Assembly (NCBI GenBank): GCA_045656625.1
Contig: JAZORL010000116.1
Coordinates: forward strand, 1 to 9,369
DNA length: 9,369 nucleotides
Origin: Scatosoma sp045656625
GTDB taxonomy: Bacteria > Bacillota > Clostridia > Christensenellales > Borkfalkiaceae
Direction of reading: 5' to 3'
Within the stretch, counting starts at the first letter, position 1. Every line of letters begins with the position of its first letter. The position numbers were made by a program, and so were the translations under genes. The notes under the pieces are model-generated. The model was given only the letters and a program-made list of their open reading frames with translations, was not told where the DNA came from and ran no database searches. Of the stretch, positions 1 through 5,912 are shown one piece after another.

Positions 1-121
1 TAACGAAATAATCGCAAAGATCCGTCTTTTCACGTACGTACAAAGCTACGATATCCTTGCCCAATTTATCCGAAAGCGCGTTGCAAACTTCCAACACCAA
101 TCTCTTGCTCGTTATTTCCAT
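1..121 (-). CDS. rsfS: RsfS (YbeB/Iojap) ribosomal silencing factor, N-terminal part only
   Basis: Only the first 40 codons lie in the window; the gene runs off the left edge. The visible protein starts MEITSKRLVLEVCNAL and continues with KDIVALYVREKTDLCDYFV (about residues 22-40). This matches the RsfS pattern of an N-terminal helix followed by a KDIVxLDV-type strand and a DYFV segment. RsfS family proteins bind ribosomal protein L14 (uL14) on the large subunit and block subunit joining during starvation. The ATG at 121 is preceded by AGAGAGG at good spacing. The gene follows the nadD-yqeK fusion after 17 bp on the same strand, and the nadD, yqeK, rsfS order is widely conserved in Bacillota, which supports the call. 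The truncation is a window edge, not a broken gene. Confidence 0.87.
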   Translation of the reverse strand, partial: MEITSKRLVLEVCNALSDKLGKDIVALYVREKTDLCDYFV

Positions 122-138
122 AATATACCTCTCTAACT

Positions 139-1278
139 TTATTTTTTTCGATAAAATTCATACGCCTGCTTGGTCAGCGGATAAATCTCCCCGCCTTTCT
201 TCTCCAAGAATAAAAGCGTTTCCAAAAGCGCGCGTTCCAAGCACTCGTCCAAACCCTTTTCAAAAAACAGCTCCCGCAAAATATCCACCACGTCGTACTT
301 GCGTTCTTCCTCGAGCATATCCGCCAAGAAAATTAATTTTTCCAATGCGCTCATATTCGGTCGACCGCTCGTGTGATAGCGTATCGCATTCAAAATATCC
401 TGGTCTTGCACTTGAAAAAAATACTCCGCCACGTATGCACCTTGGAATTGATGGAGGACTTCTTTGGGAATCTCTCCCCACTCCAAAGGCGGTGCGAACC
501 CCTCTAATTCCTTTGCAGACAGCTCTAAATTCTTTGCGCAATCGTGGAAAAGCGCCGCCGCAATTGCCTTGTCTTCGGGAATCCCAAATCTTCGCGCGTT
601 CTCCGCCGCAAAGACCGCCACGCGTACGCTATGCGCACGCCTGCTTTCTTTTTCCAATCCAAGCGCTTGCTTTACAAACGGAATTGCATATAGAGCATTT
701 TCTTGGATATATTTCGCAACTTTTTCAGGCACAAACGGCATTAAATCCACACCTGCCCCTGCCAAAACACGAATTTTTGTAGAAGAAACGTTCTTCCCGT
801 TATAGCGGATAACGGCAAAATTCCTACCGAATTTTTTGAAGAATTTTTCCTGTTCTACTTCTATCCACTCCTCTTTTTCATCTCTTGCACAAACGGCAAG
901 GGTCGCATTTTGCAAAATATCTTCGGGGTTTTTCCAAGCTGGAAAATTCCGCAGCATATCCGTCCCTACCAGCCAAAAAAGCTCGTCGTCTGGAAAACGT
1001 TCCTTGAAATATCGGCAGGTTAAATAGGTGTAACTCGTACCCTTTTGCGCAATTTCATAATCACTCACTTCCACGCCGTCAATCCCTTCGAATGCCAAAG
1101 CGCACATTTGCAATCGTTTCTCATCAGGCGTGAGTTTTTTCCCTTGCTTGTGTGGGGGCTGAAACGCAGGCATAACGAAAAGCTTGTCCAAACCCAAGCT
1201 CCTCATTCCCTCTTTTACCAAATTGACGTGCTCGCTATGCACGGGATCGAACGATCCTCCAAAGATGCCTATTTTCAT
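139..1278 (-). CDS. nadD: NadD-YqeK fusion: nicotinate-nucleotide adenylyltransferase plus HD-domain Ap4A hydrolase
   Basis: A 379-residue protein with two enzymes in one chain. Residues 1-195 are NadD, which joins nicotinate mononucleotide and ATP to give deamido-NAD. Visible motifs are the nucleotidyltransferase signature GGSFDPVHSEH (7-17, with H14 and H17), PPHK (41-44), GTDML (105-109) with W115, and SSTKIR (165-170). Residues 205-379 are YqeK, an HD hydrolase of symmetrical Ap4A-type dinucleotides. Likely metal ligands are H216, H245-D246, H276, H302 (in YHTSGRP) and D320 (in FLADMLEEE). Each half has the length of its stand-alone family (about 190-200 residues), and the reading frame runs straight through, so this is a real fusion. 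A first-residue glycine usual after H276 is glutamine here. The ATG at 1278 has only a weak ribosome binding site (AGGTTG), but the protein starts correctly at the MKIGIFGG motif. It heads an operon with rsfS and is cytoplasmic. Confidence 0.95.
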   Translation of the reverse strand: MKIGIFGGSFDPVHSEHVNLVKEGMRSLGLDKLFVMPAFQPPHKQGKKLTPDEKRLQMCALAFEGIDGVEVSDYEIAQKGTSYTYLTCRYFKERFPDDELFWLVGTDMLRNFPAWKNPEDILQNATLAVCARDEKEEWIEVEQEKFFKKFGRNFAVIRYNGKNVSSTKIRVLAGAGVDLMPFVPEKVAKYIQENALYAIPFVKQALGLEKESRRAHSVRVAVFAAENARRFGIPEDKAIAAALFHDCAKNLELSAKELEGFAPPLEWGEIPKEVLHQFQGAYVAEYFFQVQDQDILNAIRYHTSGRPNMSALEKLIFLADMLEEERKYDVVDILRELFFEKGLDECLERALLETLLFLEKKGGEIYPLTKQAYEFYRKK

Positions 1279-1303
1279 ACTCGTTTCAACCTAATTTTTC
1301 TTC

Positions 1304-1332
1304 ATTATACTATATATTTAACCCTTTTTCAA
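1304..1332 (-). promoter_or_regulatory. Sigma-A promoter of nadD-yqeK/rsfS operon
   Basis: On the minus strand there is TTGAAA (1332-1327), a 17-bp spacer, and a perfect TATAAT (1309-1304). Transcription would begin near 1297, giving a leader of only about 20 bases before the ATG at 1278, too short for a riboswitch. Confidence 0.85.
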
Positions 1333-1363
1333 GTTTTTTGAAAGAAAAAACAGCCTTTTCGTT

Positions 1364-1393
1364 TAAGATTTATTTTTTCCGTCAAAAATCTTA
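1364..1393 (+). promoter_or_regulatory. Inverted repeat abutting the start codon of the 1396 gene
   Basis: TAAGATTT (1364-1371) and AAATCTTA (1386-1393) are perfect 8-bp inverted arms around a 14-base loop. The 3' arm ends two bases before the ATG at 1396, exactly where a Shine-Dalgarno sequence should lie, and none is visible. It could be an mRNA hairpin that controls initiation or a DNA operator, or it could be chance in an AT-rich stretch. No strong plus-strand promoter is evident; a TTGAAA at 1338-1343 lacks a good -10 at normal spacing. Confidence 0.4.
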
Positions 1394-1395
1394 GC

Positions 1396-2142
1396 ATGAA
1401 AAAAATCGCTTTTATTTCCGACGTATTCTTTTCCTTTTTCGTCGGTTCGCTATTCGCACTTTGCTTTTTCCGTTTTTTATTGCTGGACTTTTGGCTTTCC
1501 GTCTTTCTTGCCGCCTTTTGCGGTGGGCTAACCGCCTTTTCCGCATGGGCAATTTTAAGCTCGAAACGCAATCGCTTGTTTTTAGCAAAATCGGACGAAA
1601 CGGAAAAAGAAAAGCTCCTCTTTCATCTCGCCCTACTTTCCGACAAGGAAAAAACGGATTTTTTCCAAAACGTCCTTTCGAAAACCAACCCCACGCAACG
1701 AGTAGGACATTTGCGTTTATCCAGCCCGACGGAATTTTTCTTTCTGCATTTCAAGCTCTCGTCCGTCACGCCCGACGACGTGGCGAATTACGCCCGTTTG
1801 AAGACCGCCAAACAAAAAATTTTGCTTTGCGCAACAATCCCCGACGACGTCTTACCCCTTTGCGAAAGACTGCATATCGACGTGCGCACAGGCGCACGCG
1901 TTTACAATTTTCTCAAAACGGAAGATGCACTCCCAAAAAAATATCTTGGCGAGGAAGATCCATCTAACCAACGCAAACGCCGTTTTCAGCTTTGGTTTTC
2001 CAAGCACAATGCCAAGCGCTTCCTGCTTTGTGGCGGACTTATCTTGCTTTCCTCTTTTTTAACGCCCTTTCCTTTTTATTATATCGTCTTTGGCGGAATT
2101 TTACTTTCCATCGCTATTTTCATTAGATTTTTTGGACGTTGA
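1396..2142 (+). CDS. Uncharacterised four-helix membrane protein with a possible degenerate endonuclease-like core
   Basis: I do not recognise this 248-residue protein as a named family. It has two N-terminal hydrophobic segments (about 7-28 and 32-54), a soluble charged region (55-205), and two C-terminal hydrophobic segments (about 208-224 and 226-245). By the positive-inside rule, with KRNR at 57-60 and RKRR at 193-196, the soluble region is predicted to be cytoplasmic. Residues 103-180 (a strand with HFK at 118-120, the helix-like VTPDDVANYARL at 124-135, ILLCATIPDD at 142-151, IDVRTGARVYNFLK at 161-174) resemble the order of elements in Mrr-type restriction-endonuclease-like domains, without an evident catalytic acidic residue. 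That is inference from pattern only. The start is ATG at 1396, since an in-frame stop lies at 1339-1341 and no alternative ATG, GTG or TTG is visible between. No Shine-Dalgarno sequence is seen, unlike nearly all neighbours. It is monocistronic, divergent from nadD and convergent with nnr. Confidence 0.78.
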   Translation: MKKIAFISDVFFSFFVGSLFALCFFRFLLLDFWLSVFLAAFCGGLTAFSAWAILSSKRNRLFLAKSDETEKEKLLFHLALLSDKEKTDFFQNVLSKTNPTQRVGHLRLSSPTEFFFLHFKLSSVTPDDVANYARLKTAKQKILLCATIPDDVLPLCERLHIDVRTGARVYNFLKTEDALPKKYLGEEDPSNQRKRRFQLWFSKHNAKRFLLCGGLILLSSFLTPFPFYYIVFGGILLSIAIFIRFFGR

Positions 2143-2147
2143 CAAGC

Positions 2148-3665
2148 TTAAATCGACAAAAATGCCCCACCCAGGTACGAGATGACGTCACTCGCTGTCA
2201 AGGAATATTCCCCTTTTTTAAGAGCCCCAAGCTCCGCCGCTTTCCCAACGAGAAAGCTGCCGCAAACAGCGCCGTCGAATGCGCTCGCTCCGCTCGCGCA
2301 AAGCCCAACAACCACACCCGAAAGCACGTCGCCGCTGCCGCCTTTGGCAAGCCCAGAATTTCCCGTCGAAACCACAACCGCACTTCTTCCATCCGTCACA
2401 ATCGAGGACGCGCCCTTCAAAAGCAGCGTCACCTTCCTTTCTTTTGCAAAGTCGGTCGCCACAGTCAATCCCTTTTGCAACACGTTTTCTACGGACAAGC
2501 CCGACAGTCTCGAAAATTCCTTCACGTGCGGAGTCAATACGACTTCGCATTTTTTCTCACGCAAAAGAGTACGCAGGCTATTCGCGCAGTATTTTGCCAA
2601 GCTATTCAAGCCGTCCGCATCCAAAAGGAGCTTACCCATATAGTTTTTCAAGAGATATTCCGCCCCTTGCGCCACCTGCTCGGAAACCCCCATTCCCATA
2701 CCATAGGCAATCGAATCGTATGCGAGCAATTCCGCCGCTTTTTCTTCGTTAAACGCATACCTGTCCCCCTCGTTTGACGTTTTCAACAACATTTCAGGGG
2801 CTTTTAAGAGATAATGAGGCAGAATCCCACTCGGCAAATATAAGGTCGTGTAGCCCACCCCCGAGCGCAAGCAAGCCGTCGCCGACAAATACGCCGCACC
2901 CGTATATTCCAAGCTCCCGGCGACAATCGCCGCCCTTCCGTACGTGCCTTTATGCGAATTGCGTTTCCGCATAGGCAACGCCTCTTTTACATATTCACTA
3001 TCTACCAATCCTACGTAGAAACCGCCGTCCTCTCCCTCTTTTTTAGGCAAGGAAATGCCAATATCCACACGCTTAACTTCTCCCGAATAGTCAAGTCCGT
3101 CCTGCAAAAATACGCCGATTTTATATTCACCGATGCAAAGAGTGGTATCTGCGCAAACAGCGGCCGTTTCCACTCTACCGCTATTGCCGTCAACTCCCGA
3201 AGGAATATCCGCCGAAAGCACTTTTGTGCCAGTTCTTTTTTGTCGATTTATCTCTTGCACAACAGCAAGATTTTTCCCTTGCAAGCCTCCGTGAAAGCCT
3301 GTCCCAAACAAGCAATCGATGATCACGGCATACTCTTTTTTAGGAAAATTTACACACATTTTACCGCCAATTCCCAGCCAACGCCCACGATTATACGCGC
3401 AATCGTCCGACAGCTTATCCGCAAAAAACAGCACGTCCACGTCGTAGCCGCGCGTTTGCAAAATCCGCGCGCAAACAAACCCGTCGCCGCCGTTATTCCC
3501 ACCACCGCATACGCATAATACCGCGCCCATTGGGCGCATTTTTTCCGCTTCGTTTGCCAAAGCTTCCCCCGCACGTTCCATTAAGGTGCGTGACGGAGTC
3601 GCTAAAACGTTGATCGTGTAGCCATCCGCCGCACGCATTTGTTCGTTTGTCAATAAATATTTCAC
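2148..3665 (-). CDS. nnr: Bifunctional NAD(P)H-hydrate epimerase / ADP-dependent NAD(P)H-hydrate dehydratase
   Basis: A 505-residue protein that repairs NADHX and NADPHX, the hydrated, inactive forms of NADH and NADPH. The N-terminal YjeF_N epimerase (about 1-210) shows GNNGGDG (56-62), the DCLFGTG segment with D117, and SADIPSGVDG (151-160). The C-terminal ribokinase-like dehydratase (about 220-505) shows NSHKGTYGR (236-244), LLLDADGLN (346-354), LTPHVKEFSRL (377-387) and NSGLAKGGSGDVLSG (436-450), in which D446 is the expected catalytic aspartate. The length is normal for the fused bacterial form. The start is GTG at 3665; its GTGA overlaps the birA stop codon (TGA, 3664-3662), and GGGGGAA lies 5 bases upstream, so translation is probably coupled to birA. 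It is the last gene of recX-birA-nnr, ending 5 bp from the convergent membrane-protein gene, with no terminator hairpin visible. Confidence 0.96.
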   Translation of the reverse strand: MKYLLTNEQMRAADGYTINVLATPSRTLMERAGEALANEAEKMRPMGAVLCVCGGGNNGGDGFVCARILQTRGYDVDVLFFADKLSDDCAYNRGRWLGIGGKMCVNFPKKEYAVIIDCLFGTGFHGGLQGKNLAVVQEINRQKRTGTKVLSADIPSGVDGNSGRVETAAVCADTTLCIGEYKIGVFLQDGLDYSGEVKRVDIGISLPKKEGEDGGFYVGLVDSEYVKEALPMRKRNSHKGTYGRAAIVAGSLEYTGAAYLSATACLRSGVGYTTLYLPSGILPHYLLKAPEMLLKTSNEGDRYAFNEEKAAELLAYDSIAYGMGMGVSEQVAQGAEYLLKNYMGKLLLDADGLNSLAKYCANSLRTLLREKKCEVVLTPHVKEFSRLSGLSVENVLQKGLTVATDFAKERKVTLLLKGASSIVTDGRSAVVVSTGNSGLAKGGSGDVLSGVVVGLCASGASAFDGAVCGSFLVGKAAELGALKKGEYSLTASDVISYLGGAFLSI

Positions 3666-4372
3666 AACGCTTCCCCCATTCGAACAGACACCTCTGCCGC
3701 CGCAAAACGACGTATTTTTCCGTCGACTTCCGCAAGCAGGCCCCCCTCGTCGTCTACGGAAATCAGCCTACCGTGTACGCGTTCATCGCCGATAAGTATC
3801 GTTGCATACTCGCCCATATAGCCAAGATACGAACGATATTCGTCCATACCGTAATTTTTCGCCAATTCTTTTATCAAACGTTTTACAACGGCTTTTACAG
3901 ACGCTTTTTTTCCTGTCGCCTCTAAAATACTCGTCGCAATTTCTTTCAATTCCTCGGGCAATTCATTGCGCACGTTGATGCCAATCCCCACAACGGAAGA
4001 TTCGACGTAAGTGCCCGAAAAAACGTTTTCAATCAAAATCCCACAAATCTTTTTTCCGTTGACGTGGATATCGTTCACCCACTTAATCTTCGGTGCGAGC
4101 TGATAATGCTCCAACGTCTTACATACGGCAACCGCCGCCCCCGCCATAATCTTGAACGCCTCTGCGGCAGGCAACTGCCTATGAAAGGTTAACCGCGATA
4201 AATATACGCCGCCAACCCCCGAAGCAAAGGACCGTCCTTTCGTTCCCCTGCCCTGCGTTTGCCGCGCCGCTACGACGATTAAATTTTTCTTTTCTTCTCG
4301 CATTCCCTTGACGTAATTGTTTGTGGAATCCAACTCATCAAAATGGATAATGCGGTATTTTTCTTCTTTCAT
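3662..4372 (-). CDS. birA: Biotin--[acetyl-CoA-carboxylase] ligase, monofunctional (no DNA-binding domain)
   Basis: A 236-residue biotin protein ligase that forms biotinyl-AMP and transfers biotin to the carboxyl-carrier lysine of carboxylases. Motifs in order are DSTNN (15-19), QTQGRGTKGRSF (38-49, the biotinyl-AMP loop), KWVND (97-101; usually KWPND), KICGILIE (108-115) and GIGINV (129-134), followed by a small C-terminal beta domain (about 188-236). The protein starts directly at the catalytic domain, so it lacks the winged helix that makes E. coli and B. subtilis BirA a repressor, and should not regulate biotin genes itself. Compared with the usual GRGRxGR loop, the second arginine is Thr44. 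The ATG at 4372 lies 21 bp after the recX stop; GGAG sits about 15 bases upstream and a closer GGGGCAGG also fits. The stop overlaps the nnr GTG start. Confidence 0.95.
   Translation of the reverse strand: MKEEKYRIIHFDELDSTNNYVKGMREEKKNLIVVAARQTQGRGTKGRSFASGVGGVYLSRLTFHRQLPAAEAFKIMAGAAVAVCKTLEHYQLAPKIKWVNDIHVNGKKICGILIENVFSGTYVESSVVGIGINVRNELPEELKEIATSILEATGKKASVKAVVKRLIKELAKNYGMDEYRSYLGYMGEYATILIGDERVHGRLISVDDEGGLLAEVDGKIRRFAAAEVSVRMGEAL
3671..3677 (-). promoter_or_regulatory. Ribosome binding site for nnr (decides the GTG start)
   Basis: GGGGGAA on the minus strand lies inside the last codons of birA, 5 bases before the GTG at 3665. Together with the 4-base GTGA overlap it supports that non-ATG start and coupled translation. 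Confidence 0.65.
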
Positions 4373-4393
4373 CGCGTACCTGCCCCGCTCCTT

Positions 4394-5017
4394 TTACTCA
4401 TTTTCACAATCCCCAAGCGAAGAAAGCGCCGATTTCGCTATTTCGTAATCATACCCCTTGCTCATCAAATAGCGATACGCCTTTTGCAAGGTTTGCACGT
4501 CGGCAGTCTTTCCTCGCATATACTTTTGAAGCAGGGTTTTTGCCGTTTCCAGCTCCGTTTCCTCGTCCAATTCTTCCAAAGCGGCGTCGATTTCCTGCTC
4601 GGAAATTCCCTTGCTACGCAATTCCATTTTAATCAGCCTGCCGCCCTTTTTCTTCGCCGCGCTTTCGACGTACGCCTCGGCGTATTCGCCGTCGTCCAAA
4701 AAGCCATAGGAACGGAGCTTGTCCACTACGTAATCGGCAACGGCAGGCAAATACCCCTTCTTTCCGAGAAAGGCGCGGATCTCTTTTTCCGTTTTTCGCG
4801 TAGCGGATAAATGGGTCAACGCCTTGTCAAACGCCGCGCTTTTCTCGCTTTCCATTTGGATTTCCTCCAAACGTTCTTGCGTGATTTCCTGCCCGACCTT
4901 CAATCGGTTGCTTACCGCCGCCTCTACACGCAGTCCGCACGCAAACCGCCCGTCCACGTACACGCTACACCGCGTTTTATCTTTTGTTTGCACCGTAATC
5001 GCCGTAATTTCGCTCAA
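4394..5017 (-). CDS. recX: RecX family regulator of RecA
   Basis: A 207-residue RecX protein. RecX binds RecA filaments and modulates or inhibits strand exchange and filament growth. The sequence shows the tandem three-helix architecture: ATRKTEKEIRAFLGKKGY (about 72-89, with the RxxTxxEI element), SYGFLDDGEYAEAYVES (103-119) and GGRLIKMELRSKGIS (125-139), then a third helical repeat at the C terminus (MSKGYDYEIAKSAL, 185-198). Residues 1-60 form an N-terminal extension with a short beta section. The predicted start is TTG at 5017: AAGGAG lies 7 bases upstream, the frame opens there, and no ATG follows until deep in the protein. It is the first gene of recX-birA-nnr; recA is not in the window. 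Confidence 0.9.
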   Translation of the reverse strand: MSEITAITVQTKDKTRCSVYVDGRFACGLRVEAAVSNRLKVGQEITQERLEEIQMESEKSAAFDKALTHLSATRKTEKEIRAFLGKKGYLPAVADYVVDKLRSYGFLDDGEYAEAYVESAAKKKGGRLIKMELRSKGISEQEIDAALEELDEETELETAKTLLQKYMRGKTADVQTLQKAYRYLMSKGYDYEIAKSALSSLGDCENE

Positions 5018-5024
5018 TGCGCCG

Positions 5025-5030
5025 CTCCTT
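5025..5030 (-). promoter_or_regulatory. Ribosome binding site for recX (decides the TTG start)
   Basis: AAGGAG on the minus strand is 7 bases upstream of the TTG at 5017. It is the reason for choosing a TTG start over any internal codon. Confidence 0.8.
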
Positions 5031-5056
5031 TTTACGTTTATTTCTCTATCTTAACC

Positions 5057-5085
5057 ATTGTACCACCAAATTTATAAAATGTCAA
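5057..5085 (-). promoter_or_regulatory. Sigma-A promoter of recX-birA-nnr
   Basis: On the minus strand: consensus TTGACA (5085-5080), a 17-bp spacer ending TGG (an extended -10), and TACAAT (5062-5057). Transcription would start about 5050, some 33 bases before the TTG start. No LexA-type box is apparent, so SOS control is not suggested by sequence. Confidence 0.88.
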
Positions 5086-5118
5086 TGCGTAAAGTTTAGA
5101 AGAATTGCAAAGAAATCG

Positions 5119-5147
5119 TTTACTTTTTTCAAAAAGTATGCTACAAT
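5119..5147 (+). promoter_or_regulatory. Sigma-A promoter of the phosphoribosyltransferase gene
   Basis: TTTACT (5119-5124), a 17-bp spacer ending TGC (an extended -10), and TACAAT (5142-5147). Transcription would start about 5154, leaving a leader of roughly 24 bases. That is too short for the purine riboswitch that precedes some Bacillota purine salvage genes. It lies back to back with the recX promoter. Confidence 0.82.
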
Positions 5148-5177
5148 ACACGTAGACCAAAGTCAAGGAGATAAGAA

Positions 5178-5723
5178 ATGAAAACTTACACCATCGATAT
5201 TAGAGGTTTCAAAGCGGAATTGCCCGTAATGCAGCTCCCCAGCGGCATTGGCATCGCATTTTTTAATTTGCACGGCGACAGTGCGCTCACCGAGCATTGC
5301 GGCAAAGAGCTCGCCAAAGAGCTTGCGGATTGCGACGTACTCATTACCGCCGAATCGAAGGGCTTACAGCTCACCCATTGCACGGCAAGAGAGCTTGGTC
5401 AAAGATACTACGCAGTAGCAAGAAAGTCCAAGAAACTTTATATGCAAGACGGGATTGAAATGCCGATCGAATCTTCTATCACGACGGGCAAAGAGCAATG
5501 TATGTACCTTTCCCAACACGACGTAAACTTGATTAAGGGCAAGAAGGTCGGGATTGTAGACGACGTCGTTTCGACGGGCGCATCCTTGAAGGGTTTGGAA
5601 GGCCTTGTTGAAAAGGCAGGCGGCATCATTCACAAAAAAGCGTTCGTACTCGCAGAAGACGTTGCAGCGGAAAGAACGGACGTTATTTTCTTGGCAAGCA
5701 TTCCCATTTTCACCAATATGTGA
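5178..5723 (+). CDS. Adenine-phosphoribosyltransferase-like purine salvage enzyme
   Basis: A 181-residue type I phosphoribosyltransferase, which would join a purine base to PRPP to give a nucleoside monophosphate. The PRPP-binding loop is VGIVDDVVSTGAS (124-136), with the paired acidic residues D128-D129 and the TGAS turn. Further family features are NLHGDS (30-35), ITAESKG (56-62), the flexible-loop region ARKSKKLYM (81-89), and a hood-like N-terminal extension. The overall shape is close to bacterial Apt-like enzymes common in Clostridia, but specificity (adenine, or xanthine/hypoxanthine) cannot be settled from sequence, so no symbol is given. AAGGAG stands upstream of the ATG at 5178 with good spacing. 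It is transcribed alone from the promoter at 5119-5147 and ends at the terminator at 5759-5795. Confidence 0.87.
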   Translation: MKTYTIDIRGFKAELPVMQLPSGIGIAFFNLHGDSALTEHCGKELAKELADCDVLITAESKGLQLTHCTARELGQRYYAVARKSKKLYMQDGIEMPIESSITTGKEQCMYLSQHDVNLIKGKKVGIVDDVVSTGASLKGLEGLVEKAGGIIHKKAFVLAEDVAAERTDVIFLASIPIFTNM

Positions 5724-5758
5724 GTATAACACCCCTTAAAAAATAGAATTTTTTACAA

Positions 5759-5795
5759 AAGCGACAACTTTTTCGGGTTGTCGCTTGTTTTTTTT
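5759..5795 (+). terminator. Rho-independent terminator of the phosphoribosyltransferase gene
   Basis: A perfect 10-bp stem, AAGCGACAAC (5759-5768) with GTTGTCGCTT (5777-5786), around an 8-base loop, followed by G and eight Ts (5788-5795). It lies 36 bases after the stop codon. Confidence 0.93.
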
Positions 5796-5806
5796 CACAA
5801 AAAGGC

Positions 5807-5835
5807 TTGTTTTTTTTGTTCCTATCGTTTATAAT
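5807..5835 (+). promoter_or_regulatory. Probable sigma-A promoter of the 736-residue surface protein gene
   Basis: TATAAT (5830-5835) is a perfect -10; 17 bp upstream is TTGTTT (5807-5812), a weak -35. Transcription near 5842 would give a leader of about 70 bases. A second candidate -10, TATACT (5873-5878), has a poorer -35 spacing. The leader holds only a weak 5-bp inverted repeat (ACGGG at 5860, CCCGT at 5881). The rest of the 5724-5912 gap is the preceding terminator. Confidence 0.6.
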
Positions 5836-5912
5836 GTAAATACTATCTTGTTTTATCATACGGGCGAGCGCGTATACTTTCCCGTTATTTAGCAAAAAAA
5901 AGGAGTGCCTAT

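Larger units (their letters stand above)
1279..1395. other. Divergent intergenic region with palindrome TTTCAA-N5-TTGAAA
   Basis: Between nadD (minus) and the 1396 gene (plus). It holds the nadD promoter and a perfect 6-bp palindrome, TTTCAA (1327-1332) and TTGAAA (1338-1343), separated by five bases. The left arm is itself the nadD -35 element and the right arm is a -35-like hexamer for the plus strand. No terminator lies here. Confidence 0.55.

Noticed and set aside
57..782. A 241-residue plus-strand open reading frame
   Set aside because: It overlaps the NadD-YqeK fusion and rsfS on the other strand, has proline-rich low-complexity translation and no binding site; it is a shadow of real genes.
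1061..1278. A separate start for YqeK inside the fusion
   Set aside because: No stop codon, binding site or break separates the two halves, and both domains are in one continuous frame.
2139..2777. Plus-strand open reading frames over nnr (2139-2777, 2182-2643, 2279-2752)
   Set aside because: They are antisense to the well-motif-supported nnr gene and have no start signals; translations look like random basic sequence.
5018..5060. A LexA box controlling recX
   Set aside because: No LexA-type palindrome is visible in the promoter or leader, so SOS control is not supported from sequence.
5154..5177. A purine riboswitch upstream of the phosphoribosyltransferase
   Set aside because: The predicted leader is only about 24 bases and has no three-way-junction fold.
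5710..5895. 61-residue minus-strand reading frame in the gap before the surface protein
   Set aside because: It runs across the phosphoribosyltransferase terminator and promoter region and lacks a credible ribosome binding site.
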